A stretch of DNA of 64,000 nucleotides from Aricia agestis (lineage: Eukaryota > Arthropoda > Insecta > Lepidoptera > Lycaenidae): NCBI RefSeq assembly GCF_905147365.1, contig NC_056417.1:11988501-12052500 (forward strand). Direction: 5' to 3'. The notes under the pieces are model-generated. The model searched no databases and had not been told where the DNA came from. It saw only the letters and a program-made list of their open reading frames with translations. The position numbers and the translations under genes are program-made. Positions 53,451-63,953 of this stretch are shown in pieces. How positions within the stretch are numbered: the stretch's first letter is position 1; each line of letters starts with the position of its first letter.

Positions 53451-54477
53451 AGTAAAAAGTGCAACAAAGCGACTAAAATAGCAAGTACTACAGTTGTACG
53501 TTTAGCAAGGCTACCATAGACTATATAGAGAAAATTTCTTCCTGCATAAGGAAGAAAAGTGATTTACTAAGGAAATCCATTATTTTGTCCCTGTCATTGC
53601 AGTCCTGTCATTTACATATTAATTTCTAGTCCTTTGCATTCCCAATTTAGTTTTACTTACCCCGCTGGCAATGCCACCTCTGTCTCTAGTATTTGCTACG
53701 CATCCCTTAACCACAAAAAACACCATCGCATGTAGACATCAAATCAAAAATATTACTTGTTGCCTTCACCACGATGGCAATATTATGACACAATTAAGGC
53801 CCATCGCCCGTCGTAATAGACTTCGACTCATCCTATACAGATGAAATGATAAAGGCAAATGACGTCATTAGTCGGGTCAAAGCGATCCTGGAAATAATTT
53901 TCTTTTCAACGCCCAAAGGTACTTTTGGGGGTTATTCGACGCTAACGCCCCTAAACCCCTCCTTTATCCTTGCTAATAAATATTTCTCAACTTCCAAATT
54001 TCTTTTATGAATATTGCTTTCGTATTGGCAATGACGATACATTTTCTTTGATGTCATTTAGATAGTTGGTCATTTATTATATTTATGGGTGCTGTATTAT
54101 TATTATAATTTGTCTTATACTTACTTAGAAAAATATTAGGTAGTTAGGAAAAAGCTTTCCTTAAGAAATATGCTAAAAGATATTCTTGGTAAATATTCTG
54201 ATCCATATTCTTCGTAAATATTCTATTACATAGCGCAAATTAAATAATCGTCATCATTATGTATCTAGAAATCACATTGAGGTATCAGAAAAATATTATA
54301 TTTCTAATGTAAAATCTGTAGTAGCAACAAAATAAATGAATACGTATTTGTAACATAATATTTTATTAAAGTGTGTTACAGACACACAAATACACGCACA
54401 ATAAAACAATTAATAATTAAATCTTAAAAATAAAGTGCACATTTTTAGGTCATTAAACGTTGGTTGGTGTTCAAACA
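53451..54477. other. Low-repeat AT-rich sequence
   Basis: No feature recognised. Confidence 0.5.
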
Positions 54478-54788
54478 CCTCCGTGGTCTAGAGGTATAGA
54501 GCGCGGCTCTTGACTCGGAGGTCGTGTTTGGTTAGGACAATGCAGGCTGATCACCTGATTGTCTGACAAGTAAGATGATCCATGCGTCGGATGGCCATGT
54601 AAAAAGTCGGTCCTGCACCTGATCTCTCGCCGGTCGTGTCGGTCTTCCGTCCCACTGGGTTATGAGAGTAAAGGAATAGAGAGTGCTCTTGTGTACTGCG
54701 CACACACTTGGGCACTATAAAATTACTCCTGCGTAGCTGGCCTGGTTTCAATGAAACCGGCCACCGTCACCGAAACCGGTGTGGGAGC
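54478..54788 (+). mobile_element. tRNA-derived SINE family T1, copy 3, B box deleted
   Basis: Head CCTCCGTGGTCTAGAGGTAT ... CTCGGAGGTCGTG joins directly to TTTGGTTAGGACAATGCAGG. The roughly 37 bases between, including the B box and CATGTTATTT, present at 25911-26280, are missing. The rest runs to GGTGTGGGAGC. Without the B box it cannot be transcribed from its own promoter. Confidence 0.9.
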
Positions 54789-55364
54789 AATTAATGTTTT
54801 TTACAATCACATGCCACATCAGACCCACAAATAGTTTTTGATCATTAACGATTCTATATTTAGAACACACATCCCTCAACTGTGTGTCCTTAAAAAATCC
54901 TATTAACAGTTTTAGAACAACAGTTTTTGCTATAAATATCTGTTGTATTTTTACACATGCGGCGCAGCTGTGGAGCTCCATCGTGTCACTCTCTGTCACT
55001 CAACCGAACAACAAAACAACGGAACCAGGTCGATACCACTTCTATGAGATACATCACACGACAACAGAGTTACCAGTTTTTTTTGTGCCAAGTCGGGAAT
55101 TTGGAACTTTTTGAGTGAAAAAGCGGAATTCTTCAGTCAAAAGGGGGACAAAGAAAAAAGGTATAAAATTTTTATCTTTTTATTTGCGTTAAAATAACGT
55201 TTACGTGACAATAGATAGCAAGAGTAGCCAAAGAAAATCCACCCCTCTACCTCCCATACTGTTATCTTCATTACGCATCTTTCTTTCTCAGCACGCTGCA
55301 CGTACGTTTGGGCTTTTCCCGAAAAGCGGAACTGAGTATGTCCCGCGCGGGCCGAGCTGGACAT

Positions 55365-55500
55365 TAAATTTTGATGAAAAAATCGGGACGTCCCGATTCA
55401 AGTCAGAGTTGCCAGACATCCCAAAATCGGGACGTACTATGGCAACGCCGCGCTGCACGACAAGTTTCTCCGAACGTACGCACGAAATTTAATCCCGCGG
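55365..55500. repeat. Foldback patch (AATCGGGACGT)
   Basis: GAAAAAATCGGGACGTCCCG and CATCCCAAAATCGGGACGTA repeat one another around AGTTGCCAG; GGGACGTCCC is itself a palindrome. Possibly the end of a decayed MITE. Confidence 0.4.
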
Positions 55501-55629
55501 GTACCGTACTTGACGTGAAACATGTAGTTTATCTCATTTCCCGTGGTCTACTCTTAAATGTGCTTGCCAAATTTCATAGTATTCGATCCAGTTTTAAAGC
55601 CATTTTATTCGCAAGCATGTACACGAACC

Positions 55630-55944
55630 ATAAAGTTAATATACTTAGCGGAATAGATAAACCTCAGAATACAGAACAAATTCTGTTATGTATTCTGAGA
55701 GAGAGAAACAAAGGCCAGAGCAAGCGAGATGTCATTATCAGTAACACTGCGTGTGATACATGACAGCAGAACTCTTTTTTTGATGTCCAGCCGGCACTTA
55801 TCGGCACGTTGACAATTTAATCGCATAGAAAGATGCTTGTGTAAGTGTATACGTACACATATTTTACACACAGATGTAAATCAATTCCGGTTTCGTTGAC
55901 AGCTCGAGATTGTTGCTCTATTCCGCTAGGTATATTAACTTTAT
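55630..55944. mobile_element. 315-bp MITE with ATAAAGTTAATATAC ends
   Basis: Left ATAAAGTTAATATACTTAGC then GGAATAG; right inverted CTATTCCGCTAGGTATATTA then ACTTTAT. 27-bp inverted termini with one mismatch. A half copy is at 5124-5235. TTCTGAGAGAGAGAAACAAA near 55694 and its surroundings give only chance ORFs. Confidence 0.8.
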
Positions 55945-56844
55945 GATACGATTTTTTTTTCCTGTTGACCTACTTAAAAAAAGGAGGACATTTTAATGAT
56001 TCTGTTTTGGTTGGAAAGGGGATAAATTATTATAGTCTGTCATTTTTGTCGGTCGTGGTTTCTATTCTTTCGCCTTTCTACTGTATACATGCTAAATGGG
56101 CAGGTATAATTTACTTACTTATCTCTTAACGATATGATTAAGGTGCTGCAAAGTGCAAGGGCATATTTATTGTGATAGATTCTGTAAGAGTTATGAGCCG
56201 TAAAGTAGCAAGACAAATGTGTACGGCAGCCGGCGAGGAGCCAAAACTCTCATTGGGAAACTTTACAACAGATATCGGAAAATTCAGGATTAAAAATTTA
56301 ATCTAGGAGAAGAAGCGATTGAATCTGGAAGACTCTGACAAGATAAGATTGATTTTGTATATACAATCGATATAATATTATGGATAGAGTATAGTATTAA
56401 TATTATTTTGATTTCATAAGACATGTACGTTTTTTGCCGTAGCATTTGGGAAAACACGTGCTGATTGCGGATTTAGCTCGGATTCAGCGTGGGCCGCGCA
56501 CAATATTTTTGTTTCCTATATACGGCCTTCCCGTGTGTAGGAAACTAAATAATAAATATTATAAGGATGTCGATCGAATCCAGTTGGACGCAGGCCTTCT
56601 CAACGGGTTAGTTCCCGAACCAGGGCAAGATCATACAGATGTTTTAAAAGTAATTTTATTAAATAATATTTTTAATTAAAAAGATTTAGTTTGAGTTTGA
56701 TAAACGATTTAGCCGCTAGCCGTAACGAAGTAGCCGGTGACATTAATGTGCTGACTTGTGATAAAGAGACCGAGCAGGAACTATAGGCAGCGCTTATGAA
56801 ATGTATAAGGAGACCGAGCAGGGACTATAGGTATAGCACAATAT
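55945..56844. other. AT-rich sequence with no recognised feature
   Basis: GGAGACCGAGCAGGAACTATAG-like units occur twice (about 56766 and 56809), a short imperfect direct repeat. Otherwise nothing. Confidence 0.5.
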
Positions 56845-57167
56845 GTTTTTTTTTATTAAATAAGGGGGCAAACGAGCAAACGGGTCACATGATGGAAAGC
56901 AACTTCCGTCGCCCATGGACACTCACAGCATCAGAAGAGCTGCAGGTGCGTTGCCGGCCTTTTAACAGGGAATAGGGTAATAGGGGAGGGTAGGGAAGGG
57001 AATAGGGGAGGGTAGGGAAAGGAATAGGGTAGGGGATTGGGCTTCCGGTTAACTCACTCACTTGGCGAAACACAGCGCTTGCGCTGTTTCACGCCGGTTT
57101 TCTGTGAGAACGTGGTATTTCTCCGGTCGAGCCGGCCCATTCGTGCCGAAGCGTGGCTCTCCCACGT
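56845..57167 (-). mobile_element. Retroposon family L, copy 9
   Basis: Full-length minus copy. The inner palindromic AGCGCAAGCGCT of other copies reads AGCGCTTGCGCT, an inversion-like change. Confidence 0.9.
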
Positions 57168-57274
57168 TTAAATATTATGTAAATATTATTATAATGTCAA
57201 GTAATTAGTATCATTCAGTAGTCAAGTATCATTCAACATCAATACCAGTGCCCGGCACATTCGTTACGCACGTG

Positions 57275-57365
57275 CCCTTATACTGGATGTTAGGGTTAAA
57301 ACCGTTATCCCTAAAACCATCAAATGAGCCCGTCAAAGTGAACAACTTTTTCTATGAGAACAATG
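57275..57365 (+). repeat. Dispersed repeat M, copy 2
   Basis: TGGATGTTAGGGTTAAAACC, GTTATCCCTAAAACCATCAA, ATGAGCCCGTCAAAGTGAAC and TTTTTCTATGAGA match 49770-49880. Confidence 0.7.
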
Positions 57366-57418
57366 CTGGGAACTCAAAAAAATACGCCATAACATGGCAA
57401 CATTCCGGATACGGATAC

Positions 57419-58075
57419 TCTACACCAGCCTTTCCCAATGTGGGCGATAACGCCCTTTTGTGGGCGCTCAAGGTCTGAAGGGGGGGGTGGGACCCAGGAG
57501 TATTTATTTCATCAGGATGCATTTTAAATTGAAACAATGGGAGCTTAAGAGGATTCCACACCGCCCTTTTTTCCATACAAACGTTGTCCCCTGTTTCCTC
57601 CCTGGATAATGCTAGTAGAGTTATAATTTTTTTCCTGAATATCTACGGCCACTAATACAATGTCCCTATGTTTTCTGTTTTTTCATTATTTAATTATTAA
57701 ATAAGATATGAACGTTCAAAAACCCAAAAAAATGGCCAGATTTTCCGCTGTGTTCAAACGTCCAGAAAACAGATTTGGCTAGATTATACAAAAAAAGCAA
57801 AACATAGGAACACAGCTCAAGCCTTTTTTTAATCTTTAATGAAAAAAGTACTTAAATCGGTTAAGTTTTGGAGAAGGAATCAGGGGACAACGAATCGTTG
57901 ATTTTCTGGATTTTCTGCAGTTATCTCTATCGCGTTCTGCGGTATAGGCTTGAGGTAAGGGAGACAGCTATAGATATTACACGTACTTTTTTTTCATTTC
58001 TCTAGCCCCTGTTGTATCCTCTTAAAGTGGGCGGTATATAAAATAAGTTTGGGAACCTCTGCTCTACACGTTGGC
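57419..58075 (+). repeat. Repeat family H, copy 2, split by a TTAA element
   Basis: CCAGCCTTTCCCAATGTGGG, GCCCTTTTGTGGGCGCTCAA and TGCATTTTAAATTGAAACAA precede the insert (57419-57544); AGTGGGCGGTATATAAAATA and AGTTTGGGAACCTCTGCT follow it (58026-58075). Alignment with 53195-53450 defines the break. Confidence 0.75.
57545..58025. mobile_element. 481-bp TTAA-bounded MITE, twin 2
   Basis: TTAA at 57545-57548 and 58022-58025; same length and layout as 6050-6530 with only scattered differences (for example CCGCCC/CCGCCA, TTGGCTAG/TTGGATAG, TAGCCCCTGTTG/TAGCCGCTGTGG). Inserted into repeat H. Confidence 0.85.
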
Positions 58076-58445
58076 AAAAAGCACTGGATCAATGTGTTGG
58101 CCCAATATGTACAGCGGGCTTAAAAAAGCCTTGTTATTAAGTATCATAGTACGGAACTAATAAACAACTATATTTTCCGGCCTATCGTTGACCTACATAC
58201 TACGCATTCATTTTTATCGACGAAAATCAAGAATACAAATCAGTAGTATTTTCCGTATACAAGGGTCTCGTCCTTTATTTCGGTTTAGGAAGATGTGGTA
58301 TGGTGATAAATTCCCAATTCTTTCTGTCCCGTTGAGCTGTTGGGACAAACGAGATTCGTCCCTGTCATGTCGGTGAAAAACAAAATTATTTTGTCCTTTT
58401 TATTATCCTGCGGTACGAGAGATGGTTTTGGATGTTGGAACTAAG

Positions 58446-58727
58446 TGCCTTATCACACTGGCGATTAGCGAGCGATTTTTAAGCGACGCGACTGCGCAGC
58501 GCACACGCCGCGATGGCGCGGCGTGCACGTCGCGACGACGCTCGTCGAGGCGTGGCGTGGACGCCATTTTGTACACTCGTGACGTCAGAATCCATTTTAC
58601 TGCTGAGTTTCCAAAACGCTGAAGGCAAGCTGCGTCCACGCCGCGCAATCGCGGTGTCATCGCGGCGTGTGCGCTGCGCAGTCGCGTCGCTTTCAAATCG
58701 CTCGCTAATCGCCAGTGTGATAAGGCC
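58446..58727. mobile_element. 282-bp foldback MITE with CTAAG flanks
   Basis: CTAAG at 58441-58445 and 58728-58732. Arms CCTTATCACACTGGCGATTA, GCGAGCGATTTTTAAGCGAC, GCGACTGCGCAGCGCACACG pair with the inverse at 58664-58725. GC-rich. The TAA core of the flank would suit a Harbinger-type target, but the superfamily is not settled. Short ORFs in all frames read the arms. Confidence 0.8.
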
Positions 58728-58938
58728 CTAAGAGTGGTTTGGTGTACGTAATTTATATACCTAGGTGTCGCCAGTGGCTTTGTTGCGCGGATATTATTTT
58801 TTTTCGCGATAAAACTAAACGCTTGCGCTAACTACACGGTTCTTTTCCGGAACTCAAAGTAGCTTCGACAAATATTATCTGAGGTGAGCGGTTTAAGCAT
58901 GAAGTGTAAAATACAGCTGGGGGGTGATCCAAGATCTT

Positions 58939-59323
58939 TTCTTTATCGCTTCTTTATAGAATCGCCGATCAAAATGTATGGAATTGACATTAGACGAGTC
59001 GAACGTCAATATCATAATATTAAGGTTCGCGCTCACTTTGTCAGCGCGTGCCGGGGCGGTACGGGGCGCAGCGCAGCGCAAAATACGCTATAGGCTATAG
59101 CACACTATTTCCGGGTCGGGTCGCATCGCATTGACGGATTTTAACGCTCACTGTGCCGGGATTTTGAGCCGAGGCTTGCCGGGCTGCATCGCATCACATC
59201 CGTGCTGCTTCCTATAGCACACTGTTGCTGGGGCGCAGCGGGTCTTGCCACTCTCACTCCTTTAACGAACGCCTATGTCAATTCCATACATTTTGATCGG
59301 CGATTTTATAACGAAGCGATAAC
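58939..59323. mobile_element. 385-bp MITE with GC-rich core
   Basis: TTTATCGCTTCTTTATAGAA, TCGCCGATCAAAATGTATGG, AATTGACAT pair with ATGTCAATTCCATACATTTT, GATCGGCGATTTTATAACGA, AGCGATAA. Arms of about 53 bp. The interior is rich in GCGCAGCGCAGCG and CTATAGCACACT words that recur three times. Confidence 0.8.
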
Positions 59324-60479
59324 GAAAAAGTCTTGGCTAAATGGCCAGATATAGCAGAGCAGACATGTATAGCCAGACATAACGCTTTAGAGAAAGAGGG
59401 GTATTCCCTTGAATCCTCTCGTACGCCGCGGCGGCGGTCTTCTCCCTCCGTCTTACGAATTTTCGATCAGGTCACGTGTCCTGAGTCCTGACGTTAGTTT
59501 AAAATTATTTTCAAGTCCCAAGAAACAAGAGAGTCTGCTTATTTTTGAAGTTTTCACATCAAAAGCAAGCATACTACTTTCTCAACATCCATTATATTTT
59601 ACGAACTATAAAAAATATACTCAAAATATTTTGGCCAGAGTTTTTGCTTCGTATATTCTGCGCTGTTAAATTTAATAACGTTAACCGTATCTGCATGATA
59701 TCCTGTGGTTCCATCTCTGTATATTTTGAATGTTGCACTTAATGTAATGACGGTTATTCTAGGTAACTTTGGAGTTACGACCTCTTACTTCTAATGTATA
59801 CGATAAAATCGTCTAGCCATTCGAATATTAAGTTTGATGTTGAATGAAAACAGTGTTTGGGGTTTCATAGTGGGGTTTTCGGCTTGTCACACTTGACGGA
59901 GAAATCTGAGAAACTTCATGATAATTTTTCATCATCACGAATAATTTTAAATGACTAGATGATCCATTTCTCATCATAAAATCTTCCCTGGGCCCCACGA
60001 ATATTTAAAGACCAAAATTAGTCAAATGGGTTTCCATTTGGCTAATTTTGTACTCGAGTTCTAGCGAGGCTAACAAAATTGAATTTTTGTTTAAATATAG
60101 ACGTAGATATAATATGACATACACTAGAATGTAAAACGCGAGAGACACAACAGTGTAGCAAAACATCAGCAAACTAATAATTATTATTAGCCTAACAGTT
60201 TGTGAATATGACACAATACAAAATACTGCAAAAGGCAAACTAAATGTATGTATTTAATAGTAAAATAACGATAATTTTGTTGGACGAAATCTGTCGAAAT
60301 GAGAATTGATTATGGCACCATTATAGTGTTGAATTAAACCCAGATTATATTAATGTTTAACGTTGTTCGGTGATTACAAATGCGGTTTCCTAAATCCTAA
60401 TATGGGCTAAACGCTTTTTAATGCGATATTTAAACCAACACCCCGTTGTAATGACGTGGACGCCACAAATTGGTCCACT
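59324..60479. other. AT-rich sequence with no recognised feature
   Basis: Near 60017-60048 ATTAGTCAAATGGGTTTCCA and TTTGGCTAATTTTG form a loose inverted pair. Nothing else. Confidence 0.5.
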
Positions 60480-60800
60480 AATATTATAAATACGAAAGTG
60501 TGTCTGTCTACCTGTCTGTCTGTTACCTCTTCACAACCAAATCGTTGACACAAACCAGCGTTGCGAACTGTGTTTTGCAACATATGCTGAGTAGGCGCCG
60601 ATTTGATAAGACTTGTATTTGAAATGTTATTGATTATTTGTATTGTACATGTTTTATTGTTTTACCAAATAAAGTTTCGTTCTTTCTTTCTTTCTCTCTT
60701 ACATATCTCCATACCAAACAGCAAACGGACTCAAAAGTCCCGGAAAAAGACAAAGGATATTTTTATCCTGGAAAAATGTACGGAGCCGCGGGATTCATCT
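60480..60800 (-). repeat. RTE-like LINE 3' end, interrupted
   Basis: Inverse tail: AATATTATAAATACGAAAGT, GTGTCTGTCTACCTGTCTGT, TTACCTCTTCACAACCAAAT, then after about 160 bases ATATCTCCATACCAAACAGC, ACTCAAAAGTCCCGGAAAAA, GACAAAGGATATTTTTATCC, GGAGCCGCGGGATTCATCTA. The intervening 60546-60703 ends ACCAAATAAAGTTTCGTTCT and a (TTTC)n run, a retroposed 3' end with an AATAAA. Confidence 0.6.
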
Positions 60801-60935
60801 AGTAAAGAATAACATAAACCGCACATTTCTATAAGTTTTGTATTAAAAAAATAGTGTTTCTGAGGTTTCGCCCGTCTGAGAAAGTATTCCTGGCGAACAA
60901 ACATTTGACTCTATTTGACTACAACTATATTTATA

Positions 60936-61194
60936 CAGGGTGTAACAAAAACAAGTGATAATAATTTAGGGTGTGTACGTGTTCCCTGTAGAGAATTCAC
61001 CGTGAAAGTAGCAGCGCTGAAAGACCAAAAATTTTTTTCACTTTTGTATGGGGAAACTCGTGACGCTCGGGCCCTTGCCCATACAAAAGTGAAAAAAAAT
61101 TTTGGTCCTTCAGCGCTGCTACTTTCACAGTAAAATCTCTACAGGGAACACGTACACACCCTAAAGTATTATCACTTGTTTTTGTTACACCCTG
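60936..61194. mobile_element. Foldback family V, intact copy
   Basis: 259 bp with long near-perfect arms: CAGGGTGTAACAAAAACAAG, TGATAATA, TTTAGGGTGTGTACGTGTTC, CTGTAGAGA, GTGAAAGTAGCAGCGCTGAA pair with the inverse at 61082-61194, ending GTTTTTGTTACACCCTG. The flanks ATTTATA and TATATTA give TATA (or TA) as the possible target duplication. Centre GGGGAAACTCGTGACGCTCG. Confidence 0.85.
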
Positions 61195-61230
61195 TATATT
61201 ATATAGGGGTTAAATTTTGACTATCTTTCC

Positions 61231-61740
61231 ACCACTCTCAGAGTGGAACATTAATTATTTAAAATAAAATATGTAATGAATTCAAAATGTTGACATAAGG
61301 CAAACATTACACAGTAGGTTTTGCTGTCAGTTTTACCACAGTCACGACTGTGACTGATGCATAACCTGTCGTGTAATGCAGTGACTGTCGTGGTTGCATG
61401 AAATTGATTGACCGTTATTTGGATATTTTGGTTTTTTGTCATGCAACTGTCAATCATGACTTTTGAGTGAGTGTTATCACATCTGCCAAAATAGGAAAAA
61501 AAAAATAGAAACGTATACCTTTGAAAATTTTGGCTTTGACTGACATAAAACTGAAGAGAATTGAGTGACCGTCTAATACCATTCGTCAGACCATCAGTCA
61601 AACATAATTCATGATTGACGGAATTGACTGTCGCTTGTATGAGCGTGTAGTGGATGCCTAAGCCACATACATTATTTAAGTCAAACTTTTCATTAAATTG
61701 AAAGTTAATCATAATTAAAATTCTCTGAGTACGGCGGTTT
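61231..61740. mobile_element. Family Q MITE, split by repeat P
   Basis: CCACTCTCAGAGTGGAACAT (61234-61253) on the left, and CTAAGCCACATACATTATTT, AAGTCAAACTTTTCATTAAA, TTGAAAGTTAATCATAATTA and CTCTGAGTACGGCGG (61657-61735) on the right, match 836-945. Repeat P fills the gap. Confidence 0.65.
61285..61640 (-). mobile_element. Repeat family P, copy 2
   Basis: Inverse of 15254-15612: GGCAAACATTACACAGTAGG, TTTTGCTGTCAGTTTTACCA, GATGCATAACCTGTCGTGTA ... TCATGATTGACGGAATTGAC, TGTCGC. Length agrees within a few bases. The 181-codon minus ORF covering it is a repeat artefact: the aligned segment of copy 1 is broken by stop codons in that frame. Confidence 0.75.
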
Positions 61741-61779
61741 TTGGATGTCTTTACCATAATATTTGTGTGAAATTTCAAG

Positions 61780-61822
61780 TTTCTAGCTCTGTGCATTGCT
61801 TATCAATGCACAGAGCTAGAAA
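61780..61822. repeat. Perfect 19-bp hairpin
   Basis: TTTCTAGCTCTGTGCATTG (61780-61798), loop CTTAT, CAATGCACAGAGCTAGAAA (61804-61822). It lies about 40 bases beyond the end of family Q. Confidence 0.9.
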
Positions 61823-62266
61823 ATGCTATATCAGTTAATCAGCTTTTCATTGTATTACATTTTGCTATTGTCACTTTCTTCATTTACTTTTTTATTGCCA
61901 AAAAGAATAAAACAAAGAGACAAAAACGTCTACACGCCCAATAAAAGGAGGAAATAAAAAATACAAAGGCACTAATAAAATCTAAGCACTTGTTATATTG
62001 AAGTTTTGTGTTTGTTTTATTTTGGCAGTCGTCAGCGGTATTCCGTAATGATAAAAACTTGGGCGAGGGCCCGGGAAAGGACTTTTACAAATCGCCCTTA
62101 TTTCTCACATCTATCTGATTAAATCCGATGATTTGTAAAAGATGTGTTATCATCTACATGCGTGAAATATTGAACAACAGATGGGTTTTTATTTCGATGA
62201 TTTAGCAAACTCGCTGCTAAGATGGCTATGGAGAATAACCATAGAGAGAAAATATATAAAACATAA
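61823..62266. other. AT-rich sequence with no recognised feature
   Basis: No repeat, exon or RNA gene recognised. Confidence 0.5.
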
Positions 62267-62284
62267 GGGGGGGGGGGGGGGGGG
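62267..62284 (+). repeat. Homopolymer G18
   Basis: Eighteen consecutive G in an AT-rich setting, preceded by AAAACATAA. Length may be inexact because long G runs are often misread. Confidence 0.9.
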
Positions 62285-62461
62285 CAGTAAAATACACGTC
62301 AATTTGGGGGATTTAAGAACCTGTTACCTACTCAGCGCAAAATGTTTTGTGTCATAATCAAACTAATTAATAAAAGCCAATTTTCATGAGTTTTTGTTTC
62401 AATATACCGGACCTATCATCTTCTCGAAACAGGTAATTGGTATTTCCATTCCATTGGTATT

Positions 62462-62499
62462 GGTAGGCCCATTCATGCCTAAGCATGGCTCGCCCACGG
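62462..62499 (-). repeat. Retroposon family L, head fragment
   Basis: GGTAGGCCCATTCATGCCTA and AGCATGGCTCGCCCACG are a diverged form of the family's 5' 40 bases. The oldest-looking copy. Confidence 0.65.
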
Positions 62500-62758
62500 C
62501 TTTATAATATAAATTATGTAAAGCAGGCAGACGATTAAATATTTGTTAATTATTATCTGTATTTACCTGTTTAATCTAACTTTTTTAATCAATAAACGTG
62601 TTTATTTAAGTAAATTTCTAATAGCTAGGCAGAGTAAGGCGCTAGGATAAAACGTGTAACTGCACCGCAGGCTGAAAAAGATTGGGAACCCCTGGATTAA
62701 GACATTTTCTCCCGATCCCGAAAAATAGTAGGTATGCGTTGTAAAACTTTTCTACTTC

Positions 62759-62955
62759 TACCACAAAGAAATAACTTATCTGACAGTACCTACGACTATT
62801 CTCTATCAAGTTAAGTCGTGGATAGCCTGTCCGGCACTTATTGGGAAGTGGTGAAACAGCTCCTTAATATCAACTTGATAGATAGAGTATTGAGTATCTG
62901 TCAGATAAGTTATGGATAGCCTAATCGTCGGAAGTGGTGAAACAGACCCTTAAGA
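62759..62955. repeat. Arms of the 37328 foldback family, duplicated
   Basis: AACTTATCTGACAGTAC ... TCTCTATCAAGTTAAGTCGT, GGATAGCCTGTCCGGCACTT, GGGAAGTGGTGAAACAGCTC, then TATCTGTCAGATAAGTTATG, GATAGCCTAATCGTCGG, AAGTGGTGAAACAGACCCTT. Two partial arms in the same orientation, joined by an inverted ATCAAGTT/AACTTGAT. Confidence 0.6.
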
Positions 62956-63102
62956 TAGTTTAAATTTATTATATTCTATTTTAATCAGTTTTTCTATCCT
63001 TTATTGAAACTTTTTTAGCTAAATCTACCTGGTAGCTAATAATTCTTTAGCTGCTCATTGACGTATATTAAATTACATACCTACATAAGCTCGTTATAAT
63101 CT

Positions 63103-63385
63103 CTCTGACGACCTTTGTGGCTCAGTTAGTGGCGCGTTGGTAGCGCAAGCTGGGGTTCGCGGGTTCGAATCCCGCCGACGGAACAAAAAGTTTTCAATGT
63201 TCCTGGGTCTTGGATGTGTATTAAATATATGTATAATATAATACAAATCTTAAATATATATTTACTTAATATAAAAGTATTAAATATATTTTCGTTGTCT
63301 GGTACCCGTAACACAAGTCCTTCGGGTACTTAGCACGGGGCCAGACTGACGTGGTGTGATGCGTCCATAGATAATATTATTATGT
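63103..63385 (+). mobile_element. tRNA-derived SINE family T2, copy 4
   Basis: Forward copy. Head CTGACGACCTTTGTGGCTCA, GTTAGTGGCGCGTTGGTAGC, GCGGGTTCGAATCCCGCCGA, the best tRNA-like head of the family here, then the full body and an ATAATATTATTAT tail. Confidence 0.9.
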
Positions 63386-63741
63386 ATTTTAATAATTTCA
63401 TCCAAGATGTTTTAATCAGTGAGTCCACATTTACCCAGCGTTTTAATAAAATTTTCACTTTATATAGTAAAGTCAATCTCGATAATCCAGCTCCATATAA
63501 TAGATGTGACGTACGGCCGGACAGGACAAATTTATAGCGTTAAACCCTGAAAAAAGGACTAAGGTCTGTATTATTTTATGTCGGGCACATTTTAGAGCCC
63601 GGGCGCGTACTAAAATATTTACAGACATACATTAACAAGAATGAGCACACGAAAACTGAAGTAACATTTTGTTTTATTAGATAATATAAAACTACTTTAA
63701 GATTCAAAACTTTGCTTTAAAATTTAAATATCTAATTAAGA

Positions 63742-63953
63742 CGCCTCCCCTACGGAGACACCGTAATTTACCGTTTTTAGAGCCTAATCTCATAATTTGA
63801 AGGCTATAAAATTATAATAAAAATACAGCAACAATCTTCAGTAAGTATATGTTTCCTTTCATAGTTATTAATTTTCTGTTTGTTTTTATACTTACTCATG
63901 GTATCAGCTTTCATAGTAATACCAATTTATTTTAATTCAAGCATACATTCAGT
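63742..63953 (+). repeat. Dispersed repeat D, copy 2
   Basis: CTCCCCTACGGAGACACCGT, AATTTACCGTTTTTAGAGCC, AAAATTATAATAAAAATACA and AGTAATACCAATTTATTTTA match 43493-43710. Confidence 0.7.

Noticed and set aside
17145..57073. Recurring ORFs starting MSLPEAQSPTLF in family L copies
   Set aside because: They read the low-complexity pyrimidine tract of the retroposon, with different lengths and stops in each copy.
58403..58731. Overlapping Arg-rich ORFs on both strands
   Set aside because: They read the GC-rich arms of the MITE at 58446-58727.
61251..61796. 181-codon minus-strand ORF
   Set aside because: It spans the borders of repeats P and Q and ends in host sequence; the matching segment at 15254-15612 is not open over the same span, so it is not a conserved coding region.
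63103..63185. Possible tRNA gene at the head of SINE T2
   Set aside because: Same reason: degenerate stems and a constant SINE body downstream at four loci.
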